The notes under the pieces: generated by a model | Database searches by the model: none | What the model saw: the letters and a program-made list of their open reading frames with translations, nothing else | What the model was told of the DNA's origin: nothing | Position numbers and translations under genes: made by a program | Shown here: piece by piece, positions 15,444 to 15,689 of the stretch | How positions within the stretch are numbered: position 1 is the stretch's first letter | Layout: each line of letters begins with the position of its first letter | From: Oscillospiraceae bacterium | Lineage (GTDB): Bacteria; Bacillota; Clostridia; Oscillospirales; Ruminococcaceae | Direction: 5' to 3' | Assembly: GCA_016296165.1 (NCBI GenBank) | Contig: JAEDJV010000053.1 | Coordinates: forward strand, 1-15,689 | Length of the DNA: 15,689 nucleotides

Positions 15444-15518
15444 TCAGATGAGGATATCAGGGTCAAGGGTTTCCGCGCAGCGGTGCTTTGCACCCTTGAT
15501 GCTGATATCCTCATCTGA
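15444..15518. repeat. 75-nt near-perfect inverted repeat with a forked (two-hairpin) tip
   Basis: A perfect 17-bp stem (15444-15460 with 15502-15518, TCAGATGAGGATATCAG) is followed by a 2x2 internal loop and an 8-bp stem (15463-15470 with 15492-15499, TCAAGGGT). The 21-base tip can form two small hairpins: CCGC-GCA-GCGG and TGC-TTT-GCA. No T tract borders it. The conserved-looking arms and Y-shaped apex resemble REP-like or MITE-like extragenic elements, or a structured RNA. Confidence 0.7.
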
Positions 15519-15562
15519 TACAATTTCTAATTGCAGAAGAAGGATGCGTGGTTTTCCATAGC

Positions 15563-15596
15563 AGTGTATATTTGTTGAAAACAATGCAAATACACT
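15563..15596. repeat. Small imperfect hairpin
   Basis: AGTGTA (15563-15568) pairs with TACACT (15591-15596), and TTTG (15571-15574) with CAAA (15587-15590); a two-base bulge separates the two parts on the left arm. An inner TTG-AAAA-CAA helix is also possible. The tip is AT-rich and no terminator tract follows. Its role is unknown. Confidence 0.35.
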
Positions 15597-15689
15597 TTAC
15601 TTTGAATCTTTTCTAATGCATAATAATCATATCCATATGAAAGCATTCCTGTAATGAACAAAAATGAGGTTTGAAAAAAATAAGACCTT

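Larger units (their letters stand above)
15098..15689. other. Gene-less, repeat-rich region at the right end
   Basis: No convincing gene is seen in these ~590 bases on either strand. It contains the promoter of the AAA gene, a family of short TGCATTTA-(C/G)TTTGA repeats (15225-15383), a 19-bp inverted repeat, a 75-nt forked hairpin and a smaller hairpin. The only ORF of note, on the minus strand at 15199-15396, is made of the repeats themselves (FKLNAT, FKVNAT) and overlaps the promoter; I do not call it a gene. Confidence 0.7.

Noticed and set aside
15128..15626. Direct repeat AATGCATAATAA at 15128 and 15615, possible element ends
   Set aside because: Only 12 AT-rich bases, which could recur by chance, and no transposase or matching flanks between them.

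Overview
The window reads as the chromosome of a low-GC, fibre-degrading gut Firmicute. Ruminococcus or a close relative is the best guess: it carries a secreted carbohydrate-active enzyme ending in a type I dockerin, a DUF4250 gene, strong sigma-A promoters and GGAGG-type ribosome binding sites. All confident genes lie on the minus strand, so they are read from right to left.

Region by region, in transcription order. (a) 15098-15689 is gene-less and repeat-rich. It holds a family of short TGCATTTA-(C/G)TTTGA repeats, a 19-bp inverted repeat and a 75-nt forked hairpin. (b) 13508-15097 encodes an AAA-like ATPase with a C-terminal PD-(D/E)XK nuclease-like domain; an apparent scrap of an IS66-type transposase follows it (13266-13520). 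(c) 10243-13140 encodes a secreted parallel beta-helix (GH141-like) enzyme with an Ig-like segment, a CBM6-like domain and a dockerin, framed by its own promoter and a perfect-stem terminator. (d) 10009 down to 818 is one seven-gene operon: HEAT-repeat protein, SWIM zinc-finger protein, MoxR AAA+ ATPase, DUF5682 protein, VWA protein, DUF4261 protein and DUF4250 protein. It has a near-consensus promoter (10143-10172), mostly tight or overlapping junctions, and a bidirectional terminator (777-814). (e) 1-673 is the start of a second AAA-like ATPase of the AAA-ATPase_like/PD-(D/E)XK type, cut by the window edge.

The most interesting content is the operon in (d). A MoxR ATPase plus a VWA protein with a complete MIDAS is a chaperone-like remodelling pair. 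DUF5682 shows TraB/EreA-like histidine motifs and is a candidate enzymatic partner, SWIM a candidate nucleic-acid or protein-binding module, and the HEAT protein a candidate sensor or scaffold. Related MoxR-VWA multi-gene systems have been proposed, from comparative genomics, to be NTP-dependent conflict or stress systems; applying this here is inference. The 5' leader of the operon also contains a decayed copy of the first ~19 codons of the SWIM gene, a trace of past duplication or rearrangement within the locus.
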